From: Micromonospora nigra | GTDB taxonomy: Bacteria > Actinomycetota > Actinomycetes > Mycobacteriales > Micromonosporaceae | DNA length: 64,000 bases | Assembly (NCBI RefSeq): GCF_900091585.1 | Contig: NZ_FMHT01000003.1 | Span: 682,001-746,000, forward strand | Direction of reading: 5' to 3' | Shown: one piece after another, positions 9,801-19,200 of the stretch | Layout of the letters: each line of letters starts with the position of its first letter | How positions within the stretch are numbered: the first letter of the stretch is position 1 | Made by a program: the position numbers and the translations under genes | Notes under the pieces: generated by a model | Told to the model about the DNA's origin: nothing | The model's input: only the letters and a program-made list of their open reading frames with translations | Databases searched by the model: none

Positions 9801-10257
9801 TGTCGGTCGGCGGGGTGGGCGTCAGCCCTCGGCCGTGGTCGAAGCCGTAGGAGTTCATCCGGGCACCGACGAACACGCCGATGTCCTGCCTGCGGTCGCG
9901 GGCCAGGTAGCCGGCGTCCTCCAGGGCGCGGGCGCCGACCTCCAGCATCATCCGCTGCTGCGGGTCGAGCAGGACGGCCTCGTCGGCGCTCAGCCCGAAC
10001 GCCTCGTGGTCGAAGGAGAACGGGTCCTGGAGGAACCCGCCACGGTGGTGGGTGCCCTGGTGGTCACCGTCGCCGAGGTACAGCCCGCGGGCCCAACGGC
10101 CGGCCGGCACCTCGTCGACCTCGACCGAGTCGTTGCGGAGCATCCAGCTCAGGTCGACCGCGTCTTCGGCGCCAGGCAGCCGCACGGCCATGCCGATCAC
10201 TGCGATCCGGCGGTCCATCTCGGTCACGGTGCTCCTTCCGTTCCGCTCGGTGGTCAT
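3838..10257 (-). CDS. Type I polyketide synthase: KS-DH-ACP-KS-AT
   Basis: A 2139-residue megasynthase starting 1 bp after the stop of the preceding PKS. Visible order: KS5 (about 16-435; DTACSSS near 189, EAHGTGT, and KRRIGHLH where KxNIGHxx is usual); a long AT-less linker; DH (HSVYRTAMLP near 749, so the HxxxGxxxxP glycine is replaced by Arg); ACP (SAGLDSISL near 1102); KS6 (about 1249-1665; NTLCSSS near 1399); AT (FTGQGSQYPG near 1761, GHSVGE near 1846, HAFH). The HAFH motif indicates malonyl-CoA in known ATs. No KR or ACP follows KS6-AT; those sit on the next PKS past alkC. The KS6 C-terminal part and AT lie in the duplicated segment 3988-5715. Around residues 520-700 the KS5 linker holds a GICSGIAL stretch that could be a decayed AT, a weak suggestion. 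Confidence 0.96.
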   Translation of the reverse strand: MTTERNGRSTVTEMDRRIAVIGMAVRLPGAEDAVDLSWMLRNDSVEVDEVPAGRWARGLYLGDGDHQGTHHRGGFLQDPFSFDHEAFGLSADEAVLLDPQQRMMLEVGARALEDAGYLARDRRQDIGVFVGARMNSYGFDHGRGLTPTPPTDTDRPTPAALWGRSQNFIAAWLSDRFDLSGPSLVVDTACSSSLTAVWLACQSLAAGACSTAVVGAVDLLIDPLTFVLLSRNGALSPEGLCKTFDERANGYVPGEGAAALVLKPMAAAVADGDLILGAITEAVVNNDGRTMGVTTPSLDAQIELMTKAYDRVDPGTVQYVEAHGTGTAIGDPIEVRALTEVFAQRGVVPGSVALGSVKRRIGHLHSAAGLAGLAKIITCLREGLLPGTPVEAPNPRLKLDRSPFYLPADARAWPAAPVRRAAVSGFGFGGTNGHVVAEAVPVAADPTGPAELVPQVLPLSADSPDGLRELVAQWVEFLPSAADRLGDVCATARLARPHRAARIAVAGHDADALVTALRARLLRAAPADATRSRPVPAAIRPVDAPRPPAWLLAVDRSTPAVREIVTRFEDAVGCQLVDFSGRLVGICSGIALTVALRERGVPETAVRLPEAWAPLLDFAYGRVPLEQALAAVVGADEGAPAEDLAGAVDVCDRLAGVTDVPAVAGVLASIVAELHESGQDIDWSRFQGDVAWTKQLLPVAQLRGTSLDLREPMRSPEPGGPVMLDSDDGAAGYVFSRLFGPGEVPIAQHSVYRTAMLPGVGWFDFLRRGVEARGDRFHGVRDLLFHRPLIPDGARRVVCRVDGDALFTVEDTDGAFVTGRFIRDAEPAPAPVPVTALLETCSRIHSGSGVYRWLRRIGYHHGRYYRNISWVASLAGGGTLARIEGGRQRAMNPADVSLFPGLLDSVTIAAIDPDNPVFGTDDASAFIPLSVDRVGVFGSLDDAAFVRTTVAFWNEEACRVTQVVTDASGNVLFVFGDISSKRVPARAFEGKRTVEVQSSAGPDLPAVPVPPVDRVVPPADLVVPPADRVVPAADLMVPAVDRAVPPAVTADAPPSRTGEAAAPADRPAPAARTAPAVPVLTWFLAEAGISDDHADTEFLSAGLDSISLVGLSDRLSREHGLSLYPTVFFEYPTPRSFADHLAREEPEFVATLTWPSGSPAGEAAEAAATVSPARSADPEAPPGSAATADPVTPPEPAGPTRPAGAATENGGPVTTRTGGREPGPEVARTDAPVATATADAPNPESSPRDIAIVGAAVRVPTAGSLDEFWSLLMEGRDTVGPVPAQRWSQPDHDGTQASFLEQVDQFDPAPFRISAREAPLIDPQARIVYETIWQALEDAGRLGDRGAGSRTGLWIAYSHDHYHEERARHGVSSGRGLGLEAMIPNRLSHLMDWQGPSLVVNTLCSSSLVALHSAVQHLRSGDIDTAVIGGVHAAISPEYFQSMRDLRALSPRHRCRAFDASADGFVPGEGAVAVVLRRSADAVRDGDRVRAVVKGVAVNHGGRTTRYSAPSPKGQAEVVGAALRDAGVDPVGIQMVEAHGTGTGLGDPIEVEGLSRAWRVFTDRVQFCGIGSLKSNVGHLEPAAGLAGVVKVVLALENGVIPPTLHVVRPNDHIRFEESPFFVVDRPVLWPRGGRVRRGAVSAFGMGGVNAHVVVEEAPVVGRAPVVGQDSFVVRVSAASEDAVRVLAGAYADRLVGVSGAQVGDVAFTANVGRAVHRFRVAVAGADGDELAAGLRRVASGDRPIGRLAGRGPVTGFLFTGQGSQYPGMGAGLYAAEPVFREAIDECAGLLGSLDGWSLPGLLCDAPAQVLGQTGFAQVAIVAVQVGLVRLLGSWGVGPQVVAGHSVGELTAAWAAGVCDLPELMRLTRARAQAMQAQPSGGAMAVVNADVDVVHRLLVEHPGVEVAAYNGPSNVTVAGGVEAVDGFCRAVGRGQRLTVSHAFHSEAMSAAVPVFAEAVAGGVLRAPGMPFASTITGGWHTGESVTDPRVWAEGIRRPVRYAEAVRLVREGGAEVFWEIGPHPVLVPISRQVLPEAGLTWLHTLRRGHTDQRQLHDNLVDYYNQGHTDLTWPALHHQRGHRTTTIPTYPFERERFWISPEPTGVDPVPAPAAQETGPPAHQFHHRPASHPGMLLKKGRV
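3988..5715. repeat. Long direct repeat, copy A (KS C-terminus + linker + AT)
   Basis: A 1728-bp segment that matches 19501-21228 at a constant offset of 15513; I saw no difference wherever I compared, and the encoded residues are the same throughout. It covers the C-terminal third of KS6, the KS-AT linker, the whole AT and the post-AT tail. The edges are sharp: at 5715 the codons switch to unrelated KS sequence. Base use differs from the flanks. On the plus strand the segment is poor in G: bases 5461-5520 contain 31 C and 7 G, against 24 C and 17 G at 6061-6120. Minus-strand codons here therefore favour G/T endings where neighbouring modules favour C. Confidence 0.93.
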
Positions 10258-10258
10258 G

Positions 10259-13200
10259 TCACTGCTTGCTGGCCGGGGCCAGCAGGGGTCGCAGTAGCGA
10301 GGTCAGTACCGGCTCGGTCGAGGGCGGAGCCGGCTGCGGTGCCGGCGGCCCGGCCTCCGACGACCGCCGGTGGGTCGGGACGCCGGTGGCGGGCTGGTCC
10401 GGGGCGGTGTCAACGGTGGCGAGGCGGGCGGCGATGTCGGCCGCCGTACGGGCCCGCATCAGCATCGACGGGTCGACCGTCACGCCGCTGCGCCGCTCGA
10501 TCGCGCTGGTCAGGTCGGCGATCGCCAGGGAGTCCAGGCCCATCTCGTCCAGGCTGCGGTCATCCGGTGCCTCGCCGAGCACGTCCATGAAGGCGGCCCG
10601 GACGGCGGCGGCCAGCACGTCGTTGCCCCGTCCCCGCGACACCGGCACGTCCGGGCCGGCGGCGCGGGAACCGACCGCGACGGTCGGGTCCGTGCCACCG
10701 GAGTTGGCCGGCTCGACCACCGGCACGGGTTCGGCCGGTGCGACGCCGCCGGGGACGACCACGCTCCCGCCGGAGCGCAGGTGTGCGGCGAAGACGGCCA
10801 GCGCCTGGTCGACGCCGATCGAGTGGGCGGCGGAGAAGGACTTGTCCGCCGCCATGCCCACACCCAGCCAGTTGGGCCAGGCGTGCGCGGTGACGGTCAG
10901 GTCGGCGCCGTCCTCCCGTTCGGCGAGGGCGAGCTGGTAGGCGTTGGCCATCGCGTAGTCCACCAGCCCCCGGCCGGCGTCGGGCAGGACGCCGGCGATG
11001 GAGGAGACGAGTACGACGAACTCGGCGCCCTGCCCCCTGGCCACCCGCAGCACGTGGTGCGAGCCGGCGACCTTGGGGCCCGTGACGCGCGCGGCGTCGG
11101 CCCAGTCCCGTCGCTTCACCGCCCCGAAGGGGTTGACCCCTCCTGCGCAGTGCACGACTCCCCTCAGTCGGCCCCAGCGCTCACCGAAGTGGGCGACCGC
11201 GTCGGCCAGGGACCGCTCGTCCTGGACGTCGCAGGGCAGGTACGCCACCTCGGCCTGCTGGCCCAGCCGCGTCAGGAACGGCGAGTCCGCGCCGGCGGCG
11301 GAGCGACCGAGGACGGCGATCCGGCGGGCCCCACACACCACCAGGTGTTCGGCCAGCCGTTGACCGACCGCGCCCAGTCCTCCGGTGACCAGGTAGTAGC
11401 CGTCGGCGGAGAGTTCGGGCCCGGCGCCCGGGATGGCCACGGCCGGCACCGGGACGAGCCGGGTACCCCGGCGGTAGGCGGCGACCGTGTCGTCGTCGGG
11501 TTGCAGCGCGGCCAGTTCGGCGGTGATCCGCGCGGCGTGCTCGGCGACCGGCTCCCGCGGGTCCAGGTCGAGGACCGCGAGGGGATGCCGGTTCTCCGCG
11601 CAGGCGGCCCGTACGGCGGCCGCTCTGGCCGCCGCGGTCGGCAGCAGGGTGATCCGTTCGGCGGGCTGGACGGCGGCGCTGGACCAGGTGGCCCAGACCA
11701 TCCTGGCACCGGCCGGCAGGGTGGTCAGGAGTGACCGCAGCCGCGCCCAGAAGGTCTCCAGGTCCGCGTCGGTGCCGGACGGGTCGTCGACGACCACGAG
11801 GCGGGCGGCGGGACTGTCGTCGGCGACCACCCTGGCGCCGGCCGCGAGGAGGGCGCCCACCATGGCGGCGCGGTACCGGTCGGCGGCGACGACCCGCACG
11901 GTGATGCCGGGTTCCAGCACGCCGGGTGCCAGGTCGTCGGCGTGCCACTCGGTGCGGTACGCCTCCTGGCGCCCGGCGTCGGGCGGCGTCGAGGCGGTCG
12001 GGGGCACCGTCCGGTCCCGCCAGTAACGGTGACGGGCGAACGGGTAGGTGGGTAGATCGGTGATCCGTGCGCCGGGTGCGGACAGGGCTGGCCAGTCGAT
12101 GTTCCGCTGGCCCCGGCGTACCGCGTCGACGACTGCGGCGTGCCGCTGCGACAGTGGGGCCGCGCCGAGGTCGGCGGTCAGCCCCGTGACGTCGTCGTCG
12201 GCGGCGGCGGCGGCGACCGGAATGTGCCCGGCGGCGACGGCGCGCAGCTCCTGCGCGATCTCCCCGGCCGTGGTGCCCCGCACGGCCGTCTGGAAGGCGA
12301 GTGGGGAGCGACCGACGTTGGCGGTGTGGCAGAGGTCCGCGGTCTCCCGGTCGTCCCGCGACCGGGCGAACCGGTCGGCGTACATCCCGGCCAACACCCG
12401 CACCGCATCCTCCGACGCCGCGGACACCCGCACCACAAAACTGTCCTGCCCCACCACCGGCGCCCGCCCCACCACCGGCGCCTCCTCCACCACCACATGG
12501 GCATTAACCCCACCCATACCAAACGCCGACACCGCACCCCGACGAACCCGCCCACCCCGAGGCCACAACACCGGCCGATCCACCACAAAGAACGGCGACT
12601 CCTCAAACCGAATATGATCATTCGGCCGCACCACATGCAACGTCGGAGGAATCACCCCGTTCTCCAACGCCAACACCACCTTCACCACACCAGCCAAACC
12701 CGCAGCCGGCTCCAAATGACCCACATTCGACTTCAACGAACCAATCCCACAAAACTGCACCCGATCCGTGAACACCCGCCACGCCCGAGACAACCCCTCC
12801 ACCTCAATCGGATCCCCCAAACCCGTCCCCGTCCCATGCGCCTCCACCATCTGAATCCCCACCGGATCCACACCCGCATCCCGCAACGCCGCACCCACAA
12901 CCTCCGCCTGCGCCGCAGAACTAGGAACCGTCAAACCACTCGTCCGACCCCCGTGATTAACCGCCGAACCCTTCACCACCGCCCGAACCCGATCACCATC
13001 ACGCAACGCATCCCGCAACGGCTTCAACACCACCGTCACCACACCCTCACCCGGCACGAACCCATCCGCCGACGCATCGAACGCCCGCGACGCACCAGTG
13101 GGGGACAACGCGCGCAGGCTCCGCATCGCGTGGTAGTGCAGAGGCGACATCGCCAGTCGTACGCCGGCGACGACAGCCTGGTCGCACTCGCCGTTGCGCA

Positions 13201-16200
13201 GGCTCCGCACAGCCGTGTGCAGGGCCACCAACGACGACGAACACAGCGTGTCGATGGTCATGCTCGGCCCCGACAGATCCAGGAAGTAGCTCACCCGGTT
13301 GGCGAGGAAAGCGTTGTGGTTGCCCAGACCGCTCGGCGCGTCCAGCTCCGGCTCGATGTTGTGGTCCTTGTAGTGCTGGTAGCTCGCGCCGACGAAGACA
13401 CCCGTTCGGCGGGGGGCCGCCAGCGGCGGCACGCCGGCCGACTCCAGCGCCTCCCAGGTGGTGCGGAGCAGCCAGCGGGCCTGCGGGTCCAACACCTCCG
13501 CCTGCTTGGGGAAGAAGTCGAAGAACTGGGCGTCGAACTCCTCGACGCCGTCGAGGAACCCGCCGGGTGGACGTTCCCCGGCGCCCCACCGGAACTCGGG
13601 CGCCGGGCCGATGCCACTCGTGCCCTGCGACAACATCGACCAGAACTCGTTCGGATCCGTCGCTCCGGGTACCGCGCAGGCCATTCCGATGATCGCGATG
13701 TCGTCCCCGTCGTGCCCGGGGCCCACATCGGTCGGGTCGGCCTGCTCGATCGCCGTTGCCGCGGTGACCGGACTGACCGGCGCGGTGACCGGACTGTCCG
13801 GTGCGGACTCCGGCTCGGCCGTGGGCCCGACGTGCGCCGGGGTGTCGGGCGGTCCCGGCTCCCCGTCCGAACGGGCCTCCCCCTCCGGTGCGTCGGCGTT
13901 CCGGGCCGGACCGCCGGGCCGGCGGTCGACCCCGATCACGGCGGCCAGGGACCGGCAGTCCCGGGCGTCCAGGACGTCGGTGGGGCTCAGTCCCACCTCG
14001 AACGACTCGGCGACGGCGGCGGCGATCTCGGTGGCCAGCATCGAGTCCATGCCGAGGTCGGAGAGCCGGCTGGTGGCGGTGACCGTGGGATCGCGCAGCA
14101 CCCGACGTACCAGGGCGACGACGTCGTCCTCGCCGTCCACCCGGGCAGGCGGCGTCTCGGAGCGGGAACGGGACGCCGGGCGCGGCGACCCGGCCGGCGG
14201 TACGGGCGCCGGCACCGGCCGGTACGCCACCTCGTCGAGGGTGACCAGGACCGTACCGTCGGCGCTCAGCAGCGTCGCCGTGCCCCGCCGGGCACCGTCA
14301 CCGTCCTGCGTGACCCCGTGCAGGTGCACGAAGGCTGCGGCGGCGGGATCGGCCCAACGGACGACACGACCGGCCGACACCGGCAGGTAGGTCTGGGCGG
14401 ACGCCGACGGGTCGGCCATGGTCAACACCGCCATGCTCTGCAACGCGGCGTCCAGCGCGGCCACCGCACGCACCCGGAGGTCCTCCCCCTCGGCGTGCTC
14501 GATCCGGGCGAGGACACCCGTCGGGCCGAACCGGATGTCGGCGACGGCGCGCAGCGGACCGTCCAGGTCCATGCCCTTCGCGGCGAACCACGCGTACAGC
14601 CCGGCCGGGTCGAGCTGCCGCGGGTAGCGGGCGCGCAGTTCGTCGACCGACTGCCGGTCGGGCCGCTCGGCGGGCTCGACCGGGGTACCGAGGGTCAGCC
14701 GGGCGATGGCCCGCTCACCGTGCCGGATGCTCACGGTCCGGCCCGGCCCGGCGTCGGCCGGGTCGACGGTGAGCAGGTGCCGGCCGACACCCCGGGCGGT
14801 GAAGGTGACCGACTCCAGTTCGGTGCCGCGGGACAGGGCGAGGTCCAGCACCAGCGCGGCCGGCACGGTCTCCTCGCCGAAGACGCGGTGCGCCTGGACG
14901 ACCCGGTCGTCGGTGGCCTCCGAGCGGGGCCCGACCGGCTCTGCCGCTGTCGGCGGGGCCGTACCCGCCCCCGTCCGGAAAGGGTACGGCGGTAGGGCCA
15001 GCCGCGGCGGACGCACGGCACCGTGCACCTTCCGCCAGTCGACGTCGCCGCCGCCGACATGGCGGAAGGCCAGGTCGACGAGGTCGGTCGAAGCGGTCGG
15101 GGCGGCTCCGTCGGTCAGCACGGTCGCGCCACGGACCACCAGGCCGGACAGGTCGCCGCCGTGGCCCAGCGCCCGACGCAGGCCGGCGCCGAGCTCGTCG
15201 GCCGTGGCGCCGAGGACGGCGAGCCGGTGCGCCAGGTGACGACGGCCCACGGCGGCGGCGAAACACAGCACCGCCGGATCCAGGGACCGGTCCCCGGCGA
15301 TCAACCGCTCGACGTCACCGGCCCGACGCACCAGGGCCTGCGGGGTGTGCGCGGACAGGACGAGCAGGTGCTCGCCGGACGGGTCGAGGGACCGTTCGCC
15401 CCCGGACAGCTCGGCGACGTACTCCTCCACCACGACGTGGGCGTTGGTGCCACCCATGCCGAAGGCGCTGATGCCGGCGCGGCGTGGACCGTCGGACGGC
15501 CACGGGTGCGCCTCGGTGGGAACGACGAACCGGCCCGTGGAGAGGTCGACGTGCGACCCCGGTACCTCGAACCCGGCCAGCGGCGGGATCTCCCGGTGCC
15601 GGATGCACAGCAGGACCTTCAGCAGGCCCGCCAGACCGCTCGCCGGTTCCAGGTGCCCGATGTTCGCCTTGACCGAACCGATGTAGCACGGACCGGTCCG
15701 GTCAGGTGCGGCACCGAACACCTCGGTCAGCGCGGCGATCTCGATCGGGTCACCCAGCCGGGTCGCGGTGCCGTGCGTCTCGACCAGCGACAGGTCCGCC
15801 GCCGAGAGACCGGCGTCGGCCAGCGCGGCGCGGACCACCGCGGCCTGGGCCTCGCTGCGCGGCACCGGCAGGGCGCTGCCCCGGCCGCCGTGGTTCACCG
15901 CCGCGCCCCGGATCACCCCCCAGATCCGGTCGCCGTCGCGCACCGCGTCGGCGAGCGGTCGCAGCATGACCGCGATCGCGCCCTCGCCGGGGACGAAGCC
16001 GTCGGCGCGCTCGTCGAACGGTCGTGGCCTGGTCGGTGACAGCGCGCCGAGCTGGCTCAGGCTCCGGTAGTACCAGGGGGTCAGACCGACGTGGCAGGCG
16101 GCGACGATGGCGGCACCGCACTGCCCGGCGCGCAGGCTCAGGACCGCCTGCTGCACGGCCACCAGGGCGGACGAGCAGAGGGTGTCCACGGTCTGCGACG

Positions 16201-19200
16201 GCCCGGTCAGGTCGAGGGCGTAGGAGATCCGGTTGGCCAGCACCGCGTTCATCGAACCGAGCGCGGTGTGAGGGCTGATCCGGTCCAAGCCCTGGGCGTC
16301 GCGGTGGTGGGTGTAGGTCGCGCCGACGAAGACGCCGATGTCCCGCCGGCCGGCCAGGCCACTCTCGTCGACCACCGACCAGGCGTGCTCCAGCAGCAGC
16401 TTCTGCTGAGGGTCCATCTCCTCGGCCTCGCGGAGGGAGACGCCGAAGAACCTCGGGTCGAAGCGGTCGATGTCGGAGACGAAGGCACCCGTCCGGCAGT
16501 AGGTGCCGGTCATGTCGGGGCCGCGTTCCTCGAAGAGGGCGTCGACGTCCCACCGGTCGGCGGGCACGTCGGTGAAGGCGTCGCGTCCGGCGCGCAGCAT
16601 CTCCCAGAACCCGTCCAGGTCGGACGCGCCGGGCAGGTCCGCGGAGACCGCCACCACCGCGATGTCGGTACGTGCCGGGTTCCCGGCCGCCGGCTCACCG
16701 TCGAGTCGGTCGGCGGACCGTTGCGGCGGTTCGGCGGCGGTGTCGGCCGACGCCCGCGGTGGCGTCGGCGCGGACCCGGCGGACGCCGCCGGGGACGCCC
16801 CCAGCGGTTGCGGCTCCGCCGGGTTCCGCTGCGCCGCGGGCTGCCCGGCGGAGGGCTGGACGGACACGGCGTACCGGTCGACGAGCGCCTGGGCCAGTTC
16901 GGCGAAGTCGCCGTACTCCAGGAAGAGAGTGGCGGGGAGAGTCACGTTCCACCGGCGGGACAACTCCTCCGTCAGCTCGACGCTGAGGATGGAGTTCATG
17001 CCGTAGTCGCTCAGCGGCGCGTCCCGGTCGAAGTCGGGGATCTCCAGCCGTTCCGCGAGGAACCGGGCCAGGTCGTCCTCGACCCACCGTCGGGCCCGGT
17101 CGTCGGCGTCGACCTCTCCGGTGGCCCCGTCGGGAGTGGACCCGCCGGTCCGCTCCGGGCGGGTCGTCGCGGGGCCTGCGGTCGGGGGCGGAGCGTCGGT
17201 GGCCGACACGTCGGGGTGCGCGACGACCACCTGCCGCAGGTCGTGCCGGAGCACGGCGGTCAGCGCGTCGAGCGCCTCGACGGTGCCGAGCGGCCGGACC
17301 CCGCGTCGCCGGAGCTGCTCGGCGACGGCGGTGCCCATGCCGACCTCGCCCCACAGTCCCCAGTCGACACTGATCCACGGCCGGCCGTGGGCGTGCGCGT
17401 ACGCGTCGAGGTAGGCGTTGGCCGCCGCGTAGCCGCCCTGGCCGAGGTTTCCGAAGGTTCCGGACACCGAGGCGAACAGGACCGCGAAGTCCAGGTCACG
17501 GACGTCGAAGGCGGCGGCCAGCGCGCGCACCCCGTCGACCTTGGGCCGCAGCACCCCGACGAGGTCCTCCTCGGTGGCGGAGCGGAGCAGGCCGTCGCGC
17601 AGGGTGCCGGCCGCGTGCACCACACCGTGCAGCGGGCCGTGCTCACGCTCGATCCGCCGGACCACCCCGGCCAGGGACTCCGGGGCGGTGACGTCCACGG
17701 CGTACGAGACCACGGTGCAGCCGGACGCCTCCACTGCGGCGAGGACGTCCGGGGCGACTCCCGTACCGCCGGAGCGGCTGACCAACGCGACCAGCCCGGC
17801 GCCGTCCCGGGCGAACCGGGCGGCGACCGCCAGGCCGAGACCGCCGTGCCCGCCGAGGATCAGGTACCGGCCGCCCCGGCGGACCGCGGGTCGCCCGCCG
17901 TCCGCCCCCGTCGCCGGTACGCGCTGCGGTACGTGCCGCACGCCGTGGCGGTAGCCGACCTCGACCGGGCCGTCGCCCAGTTCGGCGATCAGGGCGTCGG
18001 CCGACCCGGAGTCGAGGTCGACGAGGCGGGGACGCAGCCCGGGGTACTCGATCGCGGCGGTTCGCACCAGACCCCACAGCGCCGCACGCGCGGGTTCCGG
18101 TCGGTCGCCGTCGCGGACCGGCTGGGCGTTGTCGGTGCCGACCAGGAACCGTGCCCGGCGGTGCCGCTCGGCAAGGGTACGGATCGCCGCGGTCGCGGTG
18201 TGCAGCCCGGCCCGCAGTTCGTCGGCCTCCTCCCGGGCCGCGCCGGTGTTCCACAGGTGCACGACGCCCTCGACCGGGTCGGCCAGTTCCGACCAGAGGC
18301 GGCGGAACCAGTCGTCGTCGGGACGCTCGACCACCCGGCGGTCGGCGGTCTCGCCGGCCGGTGGGTCGACCGGGCCGGCGACCACCTCGACCACCCGGGC
18401 GCCCTCGCCGCGCAACGCCCGGACGGTCCGCCCGCCCACGTCGTCGGGGTGGCCGTGGTGCAGCACGACCCAGGTGCCCCGGGCGGGCGGGCGCGGCGGG
18501 GCCGGTGGTGCCGACGTCCACCGGATCGCGGTCACCAGCCGGGGCAGTTGCCCGCTGGTCGGGACCCGCCGCATCCGGATTCCGGTGAACTCGATGACGA
18601 CCTCGCCGGCCGGGCCGAGCAGCACGGCGTCGGCGACGGAGTAGGCGTTGCCGACCTCGGTGCGGTGGACCCGTACCGTCACCTCGTCGACCGACGGCGG
18701 CAGCTCGGCGAGCAGGCGCATCCGGGCCATCCCGATCGGCAGCATCGGGTACGGGCCGTCGCCGTCACGCAGGTCCTGAAGTGCGCAGCTCACCACCTGG
18801 AACACGCCGTCGACCAGGAACGGGTGGGAGTACCAGGGCCCTGGCTCGGCGACGGCCCGCAGGACAGCCTCGGCGGTCCCGTCGCCGACGGCGAGCGTCC
18901 GCACCGTGCGCAGCTGCGGGCCGTACTCGAGCCCGGACTGCGACCAGGTCCGGTAGAGCCGCTCGGGGTCGACCGACGTCGGGCAGGTGACCTCGAGCGG
19001 GGTCACCGTGCGCTCGTCGGGCCGGAGCAGTCGCCCCCGGCCGGTGGAGATCGTCCGCAGTCCGGTTTCGGAGGCGACACTCAGCTCGAACCGGGTGTCG
19101 TCGCCGACGGTCACGTCGAGCCGTACCCGCGCCTGCTCGTCCTGGTCGACGATCAGCGGCCGGACGAAGGCCACGTCGCCGAGTTCGATCGGGGTGAGCG